This document shows positions 8,275-17,633 of a DNA stretch of 64,000 bases, one piece after another (position 1 is the first letter of the stretch; every line of letters starts with the position of its first letter). The notes beneath the pieces are model-generated. The model searched no databases. It was not told the origin of the DNA and saw only the letters and a program-made list of their open reading frames with translations. The position numbers were made by a program, and so were the translations under genes. The DNA lies in contig NZ_BJZQ01000015.1 of NCBI RefSeq assembly GCF_007992115.1, positions 1 through 64,000 on the forward strand, in the 5' to 3' direction. Source of the stretch: Aeromicrobium flavum. Its GTDB lineage: Bacteria; Actinomycetota; Actinomycetes; Propionibacteriales; Nocardioidaceae.

Positions 8275-8943
8275 TCAGCCGGCGATCCCGGCCTCGAAGG
8301 CCAGCAGCACGAGGTGCACGCGGTCGCGGGAGTCGGTCTTGGCCAGCAGTCGGCCGACGTGCGTCTTGACGGTGGCCTCCGAGAGGAACAGCTCCGCGGC
8401 GATCTCGGGGTTGCTGCGCCCGCGCGCGATGAGCGTCAGCACCTCGCGCTCGCGATCGGTCACCGTCGCCAGGCGCCGCTCGGCCCCGCCGTCGAGGGAG
8501 CGTCCGCGCGACGGCTCGGCCAGGAAGTGGTCGAGCAGCCGGCGCGTCGTCGACGGCGCCACCACCGCGTCGCCGGCATGCACCGCGCGGATGGCGGCCA
8601 GCAGGTCGGGCGGGGTGGCGTCCTTGAGCAGGAAGGCCGAGGCGCCCGCGCGCAGGGCCGCGAACGCGTACTCGTCGAGGTCGAACGTGGTCAGCACGAT
8701 GACCTTCGGGCCGCCTGCGCCGGGCGCGAGCCGCCGAGTGGTCTCGACGCCGTCGAGGTGGGGCATGCGCACGTCCATGAGCACGACGTCGGCCGCCACG
8801 TCGGCGAGCAGCCGCAGGGCCTCCTCGCCGTCGCCGGCCTCGCCGACCACCACGAGGTCGTCCTGGCTCTCGACCAGCATGCGGAAGCCGGCGCGCACCA
8901 TCTGCTGGTCGTCGACGAGGACGACCCGGATCAGATCGGTCAC
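8275..8943 (-). CDS. response regulator, NarL/LuxR family
   Basis: This 222-residue regulator has an N-terminal receiver domain with acidic DD at 11-12, phospho-acceptor D57 (VVLMDVRMP), the conserved threonine in VIVLTTFDLDEY and lysine in FLLKDATP. The C-terminal LuxR-type helix-turn-helix runs from about residue 158 (TVTDREREVLTLIARGRSNPEI and SEATVKTHVGRLLAK). The GTG start overlaps the kinase stop as GTGA, so both come from one transcript. It probably binds the GTCAnACCnnGGTnTGAC palindromes upstream of the kinase and of the adjacent ABC exporter. Confidence 0.95.
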   Translation of the reverse strand: MTDLIRVVLVDDQQMVRAGFRMLVESQDDLVVVGEAGDGEEALRLLADVAADVVLMDVRMPHLDGVETTRRLAPGAGGPKVIVLTTFDLDEYAFAALRAGASAFLLKDATPPDLLAAIRAVHAGDAVVAPSTTRRLLDHFLAEPSRGRSLDGGAERRLATVTDREREVLTLIARGRSNPEIAAELFLSEATVKTHVGRLLAKTDSRDRVHLVLLAFEAGIAG

Positions 8944-10136
8944 GTGGGAATCCTCGCGCGCACGGCCCAGCCGCCTCCGGGCGCGGGTCCGACGTCGAGC
9001 GTCCCGTCGTGCACCTCGACCCGCTCGCGCATGCCGAGCAGGCCCAGGCCGGACGTGCCCGCCGCGGCCGCGCCGTGGCCGTCGTCGACGACCTCGACCT
9101 CGAGCGCACCGGCCGCCGAGCGCAGGCCCACGGTCGCGCGGGCGCTCGGCCCGGCGTGCTTGCGGACGTTGGTCAGGGACTCCTGCACGAGCCGGAAGAC
9201 GGTGAGCGCGACGCCGTCGGGCACCTCGGGCAGGGGGTCGGGCAGGTCGAGCTCGACCCGGTCGTGCTCGGTGACCAGGGACGGCAGGTCGGTGAGCCCG
9301 GGCTGGGGCGCCAGGGCGGGGTCGTCGCTGCCGCGCAGCAGTCCCAGCAGGCGCCGCATCTCCGTGAGGGCGTCCCGGCCGACCGCCGCCACGGTCTCGA
9401 GCGTGCGGACGGCGACGGCGGGGTCCTTCTCGGCGGCATAGCGCGCGCCGTCGGCCTGCACGATCACGACCGACAGGCCATGGGCCACGACGTCGTGCAT
9501 CTCGCGGGCGATCCGGGTGCGCTCCTGCGCGGCCGCCAGGACCGCGCGCTGCTCGGCCTCGACCGCGAGCCGCCGGCCGCGCTCGACCAGGCTCGCCTCG
9601 TACGCGCGCCGGATCCGGCCCTGGGTGCCCAGCGCCCAGGCGGCCAGGACGATGGCTGCGATGCTGAAGAAGTAGGGCGACAGGTCGTCCAGACCCAGGT
9701 CGTAGTCGATGTACTCCAGGCCGGGCGGGTACTGCGCGAACTGCGCCGACGTCCACACCCACGAGGCGGTGGCCGCGCCGCAGAGGCCGACGAACAGCCC
9801 CACCCAGCCGGCGCGCGCCGAGCCGAAGCGGGCCAGGGCGTAGAGCGCGGCCGGGAAGCCGACCTGGCCCCACGTGGGCATGTCGTACGTGGCGGCCTGC
9901 AGCACGCTCGCACCGGCCACGAACGCGAACACCGCCACCGGGTGCCCGCGGCGCCAGAACAGCGGCACCGTCTGCAGGAGGCTGAAGGCCAGCGGCTCGA
10001 CGGTGGTCCCGATGAGCACGACCAGCGGGAACGCCGGGAGGACGAGCGCGGCGGCGAACACGAGGTCGAACACGCGGGTCGCGCGCGGACCCAGTCGCCA
10101 CGGGCGCCCGGGCACGACCGCCTCGGCGTCCTCCAT
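8940..10136 (-). CDS. sensor histidine kinase, HisKA_3 (NarX/DesK-like) family
   Basis: This 398-residue kinase has an N-terminal membrane region (about 20-170) with five or six hydrophobic segments and no large extracellular loop, suggesting it senses a signal in or at the membrane. The dimerisation and phosphoacceptor motif RTRIAREMHDVVAHG places the histidine at H214. The HATPase follows, with the N-box LVQESLTNVRKHAG and the G-box GTSGLGLLGMRERV. The ATG lies 7 nt behind TAGGCT (complement of 10144-10149), so a leaderless transcript is likely. The motif at 10171-10188 overlaps the expected -35 region, which suggests autoregulation. It is the first gene of a two-gene unit with the response regulator. 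Confidence 0.93.
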   Translation of the reverse strand: MEDAEAVVPGRPWRLGPRATRVFDLVFAAALVLPAFPLVVLIGTTVEPLAFSLLQTVPLFWRRGHPVAVFAFVAGASVLQAATYDMPTWGQVGFPAALYALARFGSARAGWVGLFVGLCGAATASWVWTSAQFAQYPPGLEYIDYDLGLDDLSPYFFSIAAIVLAAWALGTQGRIRRAYEASLVERGRRLAVEAEQRAVLAAAQERTRIAREMHDVVAHGLSVVIVQADGARYAAEKDPAVAVRTLETVAAVGRDALTEMRRLLGLLRGSDDPALAPQPGLTDLPSLVTEHDRVELDLPDPLPEVPDGVALTVFRLVQESLTNVRKHAGPSARATVGLRSAAGALEVEVVDDGHGAAAAGTSGLGLLGMRERVEVHDGTLDVGPAPGGGWAVRARIPT

Positions 10137-10170
10137 AGCAACGAGCCTAGGGGGCGGTCGGAGCCGCGTC

Positions 10171-10188
10171 GTCAGACCGTGGTCGGAG
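10171..10188. promoter_or_regulatory. candidate response-regulator site upstream of the kinase gene
   Basis: GTCAGACCGTGGTCGGAG matches the GTCAnACCnnGGTnTGAC palindrome found before the ABC operon in all but two of its fixed positions. It is centred about 43 nt upstream of the kinase start codon, near the -35 region. Confidence 0.55.
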
Positions 10189-10202
10189 ATCGGGGGCCCG
10201 GG

Positions 10203-10228
10203 GGAATGAAATCGGCTTGATCGAAGTT
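10203..10228 (+). promoter_or_regulatory. SigR/SigH-like promoter of the dnaK operon
   Basis: GGAAT at 10203-10207 and GTT at 10226-10228 are separated by exactly 18 nt, the spacing known for actinobacterial SigR/SigH (ECF) promoters. The same arrangement lies in front of clpB. The leader to the dnaK ATG would be about 70 nt. Confidence 0.6.
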
Positions 10229-10246
10229 GATAACGTATGACTCAAG
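10226..10246. promoter_or_regulatory. HAIR-like HspR operator of the dnaK operon
   Basis: GTTGATA-N7-ACTCAAG matches the HspR inverted repeat (CTTGAGT-N7-ACTCAAG) with an intact right half and a degenerate left half. It overlaps the GTT of the GGAAT-N18-GTT promoter. The hspR gene is the last of the operon, giving the known autoregulatory loop. A further CTTGATC half-site lies at 10216-10222. Confidence 0.65.
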
Positions 10247-10307
10247 TCTTCTGACCCACAGTTTTCAAGGCAACACAGCCGCCAGCGAAGCACCACAGGA
10301 GGAACCC

Positions 10308-12145
<1,838 letters not shown>

Positions 12146-12149
<4 letters not shown>

Positions 12150-12718
12150 CCGAGCAGCCGTTCGACGAGGCGACCTCCCCCCAGGGGGAGGCGCCCGCCG
12201 GCGGCGTCGAGGCCGAGGCTCCCGCAGCGGAGGTCGTCCCTGGTCCCGTCGCCGAGCTCGAGGCCAAGGTCGCCGAGCTGACGAACGACCTCCAGCGCAA
12301 GCAGGCGGAGTTCATCAACTACAAGCGCCGGGTCGAGGACGACCGTCCTCGGGCGGTCGAGACCGGCAAGCAGAAGGTCCTGACCGAGCTGCTCACCGTG
12401 CTCGACGACCTGCGTCGCGCCGAGGAGCACGGCGAGCTGACCGGTGGCTTCAAGGCCGTCGCCGACCAACTGCGCACGACGCTGGGCAAGTTCGACCTCG
12501 TGTCGTTCGGGGAGGTCGGCGAGCCGTTCGACCCGAACCTGCACGAGGCCGTGTTCCACGCCGGTGAGGACCCGAACGTCGAGGTCCAGAGCATCGCCCA
12601 GGTGATGCGCACCGGCTACCGCGTCGGTGACCGCGTCCTGCGGCCCGCCGTCGTCGGCGTGGTCGACCCCGGCGTGGCTGCCGGCGCCACCGAGCAGCCG
12701 ACCACCGCGGACGAATGA
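12146..12718 (+). CDS. grpE: nucleotide exchange factor GrpE
   Basis: This 190-residue cofactor releases ADP from DnaK. An acidic, alanine-rich N-terminal tail (1-33) precedes a coiled coil (about 34-75, including [19 protein letters not shown] and [12 protein letters not shown]). The C-terminal beta domain ends with [16 protein letters not shown], the family's signature. The GTG start overlaps the dnaK stop as GTGA, so translation is coupled. A strong stem-loop follows before dnaJ and may make dnaK-grpE more abundant than dnaJ-hspR. Confidence 0.98.
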
Positions 12719-12726
12719 CGCCATGA

Positions 12727-12768
12727 TCTCGCGGTGTCGCCCGCTTCCGGGCGGGCGGCACCGCGAGA
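12727..12768. terminator. stem-loop between grpE and dnaJ, possible attenuator or processing site
   Basis: Arms 12727-12744 and 12751-12768 pair over 18 nt with a single G-U-type mismatch and a 6-nt loop. It lies within the operon, not at its end, and has no T-run. It could be a partial terminator or an mRNA-stabilising structure that lowers dnaJ-hspR relative to dnaK-grpE. Confidence 0.6.
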
Positions 12769-12802
12769 ATCAGCAGGGAACGAACGAGAGGAGGGGTGAA
12801 GC

Positions 12803-13924
12803 GTGAGCGCACCGACCGACTGGGCGACCAAGGACTTCTACAAGGTCCTGGGCGTCAAGAAGGACGCATCCGCCGACGAGATCAAGAAGGCCTATCGCAA
12901 GCTGGCGCGTGAGAACCACCCCGACTCCAACCCCGGCAACCAGCAGGCCGAGGAGCGGTTCAAGGCGATCTCCGAGGCCTACGGAGTCGTCGGCAACGCC
13001 GACAAGCGCAAGCAGTACGACGAGCAGCGCTCGCTCTTCGGCCAGTTCAAGGGCGGCTTCCCGCCGCCCGGTGGCGGGGGCGGGACGTACGGCGGGGGCA
13101 ACGTCGACTTCGACCTGAGCGACCTGCTGGGCGGCATCTTCGGCGGCGGAGGTGCGCGCGGCGGCGCCGGTCGCCGTCGCCAGGCCCAGCCGCGCCGCGG
13201 CGACGACCTCGAGACCGAGACGTCGATCAGCTTCCGCCAGGCGGTCGAGGGTGCCACGATCCCGCTGCGCCTGACCAGCGACGAGCCCTGCACGATGTGC
13301 CACGGCACGGGCGCCAAGCCCGGCTCTGTCCCAAAGGTCTGCGGCAACTGCCAGGGCAGCGGCATGCAGACCAGCGCGTCGGGCGGCGTGTTCGCGATGA
13401 CCGAGCCGTGCTCGCAGTGCCGCGGTCGCGGCCTCATCGTCGAGCACCCGTGCGAAGTCTGCACCGGCTCCGGCCGCGCCCCGTCCGCCCGCACGATCAA
13501 CGTCAAGATCCCGGCCGGCGTCAAGGACGGCCAGCGGATCAAGCTGCGAGGCAAGGGCGCCAAGGGCGATGCCGGCGCTCCGGCGGGCGACCTCTTCCTC
13601 GTGATCCACGTCGAGGGCGACGACCGCTTCGGCCGCAAGGGCGACGACCTCACCGTCACCGTCCCGCTGCCGTTCGACGACGCGGTGCTCGGGGGCGAGG
13701 TGAAGGCCCCGACCATCGACGGTCCCACGGTCACGATCAAGGTCCCGCCGGGCACGCCCAACGGCCGGACGTTCCGCGCCCGGGGCAAGGGCGGCACGCG
13801 GCGTGACGGAGGCCGGGGCGACCTGCTGGTCACCGTCGAGGTGAAGGTGCCCGCGGCCCCGTCCGAGGGCGAGCGAGCGGCGGTGGAGGCCTACCGCGCG
13901 GCCCGGCAGGGGGCTGCGTCATGA
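12803..13924 (+). CDS. dnaJ: co-chaperone DnaJ (Hsp40, type I)
   Basis: This 373-residue DnaJ stimulates DnaK ATPase and delivers substrates. The J domain (about 8-75) contains the HPD triad in NHPDSNP. A Gly/Phe-rich linker follows (about 85-130, [16 protein letters not shown]). Four zinc-finger repeats are visible ([32 protein letters not shown]), then the C-terminal substrate-binding barrels. The GTG at 12803 is preceded by GAGAGGAGGGG, a good ribosome site. The stop overlaps the hspR ATG by 4 nt. Association with hspR identifies this as the stress-regulated copy; actinobacteria usually have a second DnaJ elsewhere. Confidence 0.98.
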   Translation: MSAPTDWATKDFYKVLGVKKDASADEIKKAYRKLARENHPDSNPGNQQAEERFKAISEAYGVVGNADKRKQYDEQRSLFGQFKGGFPPPGGGGGTYGGGNVDFDLSDLLGGIFGGGGARGGAGRRRQAQPRRGDDLETETSISFRQAVEGATIPLRLTSDEPCTMCHGTGAKPGSVPKVCGNCQGSGMQTSASGGVFAMTEPCSQCRGRGLIVEHPCEVCTGSGRAPSARTINVKIPAGVKDGQRIKLRGKGAKGDAGAPAGDLFLVIHVEGDDRFGRKGDDLTVTVPLPFDDAVLGGEVKAPTIDGPTVTIKVPPGTPNGRTFRARGKGGTRRDGGRGDLLVTVEVKVPAAPSEGERAAVEAYRAARQGAAS

Positions 13925-14295
13925 GCAACTTCGTGCCGCCGGGCCCGGAGGCCAAGGTCTTCGTCATCAGCATCGCGGCCGAGCTGTCGGGCCTGCACCC
14001 GCAGACCCTGCGCACGTACGACCGCATCGGGCTGGTCGAGGCGGGCCGCACGTCCGGTGGTGGCCGGCGCTACTCGCTGCGCGACATCGAGCTGTTGCGC
14101 ATGGTGGCCCAACTGACGGCCGAGGGTCTCGGCCTCGAGGGCGTCAAGCGCGTGATCGCGCTCGAGAACCAGGTGGCGGCCCTGCAGGCCAAGGTGGCTG
14201 AGCTGCAGGCCCAGCTGGCCCAGAGCCGCACCCCGCAGAACCTGCCGGCGCTCTACGGCGGCCGCCAGGTCACCGTCTGGCACCGCCAGCGCTGA
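13921..14295 (+). CDS. hspR: heat shock repressor HspR (MerR family)
   Basis: This 124-residue repressor binds HAIR operators and uses DnaK as co-repressor. The N-terminal MerR winged helix is clear ([20 protein letters not shown], then [16 protein letters not shown]). The dimerisation coiled coil follows ([20 protein letters not shown], about 80-100). Its likely targets here are the HAIR elements at 10226-10246 (dnaK) and 61948-61968 (clpB). The ATG overlaps the dnaJ stop as ATGA. It is the last gene of the operon and is followed by repeat-rich intergenic DNA. Confidence 0.97.
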   Translation: MSNFVPPGPEAKVFVISIAAELSGLHPQTLRTYDRIGLVEAGRTSGGGRRYSLRDIELLRMVAQLTAEGLGLEGVKRVIALENQVAALQAKVAELQAQLAQSRTPQNLPALYGGRQVTVWHRQR

Positions 14296-14300
14296 CCTCG

Positions 14301-14363
14301 CCCGCCCCACTCCCACCGAGTGGCGCAGAACCGCCCGCCCCACTCCCGCCGAGTGGCGCAGAA
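14301..14363 (+). repeat. two tandem copies of a 30-nt intergenic unit
   Basis: Positions 14301-14330 and 14334-14363 are 30-nt units that differ at one base, with a 33-nt period. A third, partial copy continues into the inverted repeat at 14350-14406. The repeat follows hspR and encodes nothing recognisable. Confidence 0.7.
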
Positions 14364-14406
14364 CCGCCCGCCACTCGCCGAGTGGCGGGCATTTCTGCGC
14401 CACTCG
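14350..14406. terminator. 28-nt inverted repeat after the hspR operon
   Basis: Arms 14350-14377 and 14379-14406 are complementary except for two central bases, and meet with a 1-nt gap. The inner bases of each arm must form the loop. It separates the rightward hspR operon from the leftward gene ending at 14427, so it could terminate both. Confidence 0.65.
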
Positions 14407-14426
14407 CGAGAAGAAGGTGGTGGGTC

Positions 14427-14876
14427 TCAGTCGGACGCCTGGCGGTCCGGAGTCTTCCGTTCGCCGTACGCCGCCGCCACGGTGCCGACCGCCGGGACGG
14501 CCAGGGCGAGCGCGGGGACCCAGGTCCCCGGCACGAGCGAACCCCAGAGCTCGGAGACGAAGAGACCTGCGATCAGCAGGACTGTCGCCACGCCGACGGC
14601 GAGGCCTCCCGCGGCCGCCAGTCGACCGGCGTCCGCGGCGGCTTGCGCCGCCCTGATCCGACGGACCAGTCCCACCGCGACCGCCAGCGTCACGAGGCCC
14701 GCGCCTGCGGCGAGCGTGCCGACGACTGCCGCGACCCCGTCCCAGCGTTCGGCGTGGTCATGCGCGTCCTTCCAGATGAGCGCGGCGCCGAACACCACGA
14801 GCCCGAGAGCTCCGATCCCCACCAGCACGAGCACGGTCAGCAGGGCCCGGGACCAGGCGGTCAGCGACGGTGACAT
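14427..14876 (-). CDS. hypothetical four-helix membrane protein
   Basis: This 149-residue protein is not a family I recognise. Four hydrophobic segments are visible at about residues 12-36 (ALLTVLVLVGIGALGLVVF), 45-68, 84-110 and 118-137. A short charged WKDAHDHAERWD loop lies after the first, and the charged C-terminus reads GERKTPDRQASD. The ATG at 14876 was chosen because it opens directly before the first membrane segment; an in-frame extension upstream would be Arg-rich and run into the neighbouring promoter. It is divergent from the membrane protein gene at 14933. Confidence 0.65.
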   Translation of the reverse strand: MSPSLTAWSRALLTVLVLVGIGALGLVVFGAALIWKDAHDHAERWDGVAAVVGTLAAGAGLVTLAVAVGLVRRIRAAQAAADAGRLAAAGGLAVGVATVLLIAGLFVSELWGSLVPGTWVPALALAVPAVGTVAAAYGERKTPDRQASD

Positions 14877-14920
14877 GACGGGAGCCTTGCACGCCCGACG
14901 GCGGGCGGGAAGCACTCGCC

Positions 14921-14926
14921 TAGGGT
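14921..14926 (+). promoter_or_regulatory. -10 box of a leaderless promoter
   Basis: TAGGGT ends 6 nt before the ATG at 14933, with no ribosome site between. The transcript is expected to start at or next to the start codon. Confidence 0.5.
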
Positions 14927-14932
14927 CGCCCC

Positions 14933-15817
14933 ATGAGCCGCGATCCCGGACCCGAGTTCCTGAGGGGCGACTTCGCCTTCCGCACGGTCGGCGAGCGGCG
15001 TGAGCCCGCACCGTGGCGCCGGCTGTTCTTCCCGGTCCTGCCGTGGGTCCTCGTGCCGGTGATGATCGCGGTGCAGTACGCGCTCGTCGACGACGTGGCT
15101 GCCGACGGGGGAGGGGACACCCCCTGGGGGCTGGTGCTGATGTTCGCCGCCTGCGTGCCGGTGTCGTTCGCCATCCTCGAGACGATCTGGGGAAGGTTCG
15201 AGAGCCCGGGGATCATCGTCGCGTTCGCGCGCACGATCGCGCTGCCGCTGATGATGGGGCTGGTGCTCGGCGTGACGGCGAGCCTGGTGCGGCTGCGGCC
15301 CGGCGTGGAGGACACGATCCGGGGCAACCGGCGGCCCGACGGCTGGCACTACTGGTACGACGCCTCCCGCGGGGGCGGCGACATCGCCTCCGAGCTGCCG
15401 CTGACGGTGCTGGCGAACATGTTCATGCCGATGCTGGTCGCGCTCGGACTGGTCGTGCTCGTGGTCCTGCCGTGGTTCGCCTTCTTCCGCCCGGAGCAGT
15501 TCATCCGGGCGAACATGATGGACACGAGTCCCGAGGCGGCGGCGGGCAACGCCGCCGGTGCGCGCGCCCTGTCGATCCTGATCATCCTGATCTTCGCCGT
15601 GCCGACGGCCACGGTCTGGTTGAGCAACGAGGGCGAGACCGGGTGGGCCTGGGTGGTCGGCGTCGCGATGACGGTGGTCGGACTCGGGCTGACCGCCTAC
15701 GTCCTGGTGTGCCAGACCCCCGACCACGCCGCGCGAGCCTCCCTGCCGCCCGCGTTCCGCGGCGTCCAGACGCGGCGGCACGAGCTGGATCAGGAGTCGG
15801 GCGACGGCGGGCGCTGA
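14933..15817 (+). CDS. hypothetical multi-pass membrane protein
   Basis: This 294-residue protein is not assigned to a family. The N-terminal 35 residues are charged and probably cytoplasmic. Hydrophobic segments follow at about 36-55 (LFFPVLPWVLVPVMIAVQYAL), 65-85, 98-125, 155-185, 210-230 and 235-258. A soluble segment with HYWYDASRGGGD lies before the fourth. The start is supported by a leaderless TAGGGT box 6 nt upstream. Its last 28 nt overlap the convergent gene ending at 15790. Function cannot be inferred from the sequence. Confidence 0.7.
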   Translation: MSRDPGPEFLRGDFAFRTVGERREPAPWRRLFFPVLPWVLVPVMIAVQYALVDDVAADGGGDTPWGLVLMFAACVPVSFAILETIWGRFESPGIIVAFARTIALPLMMGLVLGVTASLVRLRPGVEDTIRGNRRPDGWHYWYDASRGGGDIASELPLTVLANMFMPMLVALGLVVLVVLPWFAFFRPEQFIRANMMDTSPEAAAGNAAGARALSILIILIFAVPTATVWLSNEGETGWAWVVGVAMTVVGLGLTAYVLVCQTPDHAARASLPPAFRGVQTRRHELDQESGDGGR

Positions 15818-16443
15818 GCCTCGCGTCGCGCCTTCTGCTTCTTGCGGCGCTCGATCTCGCTGGCGGTCAGGCTGATCGCCAGCAGCACGCCCAGGACGAT
15901 CTTGAGCCAGCCCAGGTCCCAGTCGGGCCACCAGGCGAAGAGGTCGGGCACCCAGGCGAAGAGGTCGGGCACCCAGCCGAACAGGTTCCAGTCCGGCAGG
16001 TCGATGTCGGGATTCGGCAGCCACGACCAGTCGATGTCGGGCGCGAACCGGGCGAGGAACGCCGAGACCAGGGCGCCGAGGCCCAGCAGGCCCGCGCCGG
16101 ACGTGGCGATGTGCCGTGCGGCGTAGGCGTAGGGGTGGGCCTCACGCAGGTCGTACAGGCGGCGAGCGCGCGAGCCCGCCGGAGGGACGAAGGGGACGGC
16201 GAGGGGCAGCTCGCCGTGGCCGGACTCGACGAGCTCGACCTTCGCCAGCCGCCCGCGAGCCGACATCGAGACCTTCACCTTCTGGTGACGGCCGCCGACG
16301 CGGTCGAGCTCGAACGTGTGGTCGCCGAGGCGGCCCAGCGTCGTCTGGTCGACATCGACACCGTCGAGGCTCAGGCGCACGGAACCGCCGTCCTGGAGCA
16401 CCGCGAGATCGCGGCCCTGGTCACGCAACGTCCATTCGAGCAC
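15790..16443 (-). CDS. hypothetical protein with a Trp/Pro/Asp heptad repeat and C-terminal membrane helix
   Basis: This 217-residue protein has an N-terminal beta-rich region (1-85) of unknown family, then a hydrophobic segment at about 110-130. Three heptads follow (LFGWVPD, LFAWVPD, LFAWWPD, about 152-174), then a C-terminal membrane helix (LKIVLGVLLAISLTA) and a strongly basic tail (ERRKKQKARREAQR). The GTG start lies 6 nt behind TAGCGT (complement of 16450-16455), supporting a leaderless transcript. The heptads are encoded by a 21-nt tandem repeat. Its 3' end overlaps the convergent gene by 28 nt. Function unknown. Confidence 0.65.
   Translation of the reverse strand: MLEWTLRDQGRDLAVLQDGGSVRLSLDGVDVDQTTLGRLGDHTFELDRVGGRHQKVKVSMSARGRLAKVELVESGHGELPLAVPFVPPAGSRARRLYDLREAHPYAYAARHIATSGAGLLGLGALVSAFLARFAPDIDWSWLPNPDIDLPDWNLFGWVPDLFAWVPDLFAWWPDWDLGWLKIVLGVLLAISLTASEIERRKKQKARREAQRPPSPDS
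15922..15984 (-). repeat. 21-nt tandem repeat, three copies, inside a coding region
   Basis: Three consecutive 21-nt units (15922-15942, 15943-15963, 15964-15984) differ at a few bases and encode the LF(G/A)W(V/W)PD heptads. Unit length is a multiple of three, so copy-number change would keep the frame. Confidence 0.8.
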
Positions 16444-16589
16444 CTCGCCACGCTAGTCGTCCGCCCCGACGTCCCGCGTCGGCCGTTCGGCTACTGTCGC
16501 CCGACCTTCGGTCGCCCCTCGAGGACCGCTGAGCGGGACGCCGACGCCACGGGGCTCACATTGTCGGCGGTGGCCTCTACGGTCAGGAC

Positions 16590-17633
16590 ATGGAAACGAT
16601 TCGGGGGATCGTCCCGCCCTACCTGTTGCGCCACATCGCCGGGCTCGAGGAGGACCGCTTCGCCACCGCGGCGGAGGCGGCCCGGCGCGCGCTGTCCGAG
16701 CGGCCCGTCCACGGAGGGCACGCCCACCCGTCGGTCCGCCCACCCGTGGTCGACGCCGAGCTCCGGCGCAAGGTGCACGACGCCGAGAACGGCACCGACC
16801 TGCCCGGTCGCCTGGTGCGCGGCGAGGGCGACCCGGCCACCGGCGACGTCGCCGCCGACGAGGCGTACGACGGCTTCGGCGCTACCGACGCCCTGTTCCG
16901 CCAGCAGTACGGCCGCACCTCGATGGACGACGCCGGCCTCACCCTGCTCGGCACCGTGCACTACGGCGTGGCCTACGACAACGCCTTCTGGGACGGCACC
17001 CAGATGGTGTTCGGCGACGGCGACGGCGAGATCTTCGGGCGGTTCACGGCCTCGCTCTCGGTGATCGGCCACGAGCTCACGCACGGCCTCATCGAGTACA
17101 CGGCCGGCCTGGTCTACCGCGACCAGTCCGGCGCCCTCAACGAGTCGATCGCCGACGTCTTCGGCGCCCTCGTCGAGCAGCACGCCGCCGGCCAGACCGC
17201 CGACGAGGCGTCCTGGCTGATCGGGGTCGGGCTGTTCACCGACGAGGTCGAGGGCGAGGCGCTGCGCTCGATGGCGGCTCCGGGCACCGCGTACGACGAC
17301 GACGTCCTGGGCAAGGACCCGCAGCCGGGTCACATGGACGACTTCGTCGAGACCACCCAGGACAACGGGGGAGTGCACCTCAACTCCGGCATCCCGAACA
17401 AGGCGTTCCACCTCGTGGCCACCGAGCTGGGCGGTCACGCCTGGGAGGTGGCCGGGCGGATCTGGTACGAGACGCTGCTGGGCGACCTGTCGCCCCGGGC
17501 CACGTTCGAGCAGTTCGCGCAGGCCACCGTCGCCGTCGCCGAGAACCACGACGCGGCTGACGTGGTGCGCGGGGCGTGGCAGGCTGTGGGGGTATGGACG
17601 AACTCCACCAGCCCCTCCTCGTCGTCCGGGTGA
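16590..17633 (+). CDS. protealysin-like M4 neutral metalloprotease
   Basis: This 347-residue thermolysin-family zinc protease has ligands H161 and H165 in HELTHG with catalytic E162. The third ligand is E185 in NESIADVFG, and the substrate-pocket motif GGVHLNSGIPNKAF is present. The N-terminus lacks a signal peptide and carries the PPYLL motif (residues 9-13) typical of the short protealysin-type propeptide. The enzyme is therefore made inside the cell as a proenzyme and is much shorter than secreted thermolysins. TACGGT (16578-16583) is followed by 6 nt and the ATG, indicating a leaderless transcript. The 3' end overlaps the emfourin-type inhibitor gene by 40 nt, a pairing known for protealysin. 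Confidence 0.93.
   Translation: METIRGIVPPYLLRHIAGLEEDRFATAAEAARRALSERPVHGGHAHPSVRPPVVDAELRRKVHDAENGTDLPGRLVRGEGDPATGDVAADEAYDGFGATDALFRQQYGRTSMDDAGLTLLGTVHYGVAYDNAFWDGTQMVFGDGDGEIFGRFTASLSVIGHELTHGLIEYTAGLVYRDQSGALNESIADVFGALVEQHAAGQTADEASWLIGVGLFTDEVEGEALRSMAAPGTAYDDDVLGKDPQPGHMDDFVETTQDNGGVHLNSGIPNKAFHLVATELGGHAWEVAGRIWYETLLGDLSPRATFEQFAQATVAVAENHDAADVVRGAWQAVGVWTNSTSPSSSSG

Noticed and set aside
14301-14406. CRISPR array
   Set aside because: The repeats are nearly contiguous with 3-nt gaps instead of spacers, and no cas genes are near.
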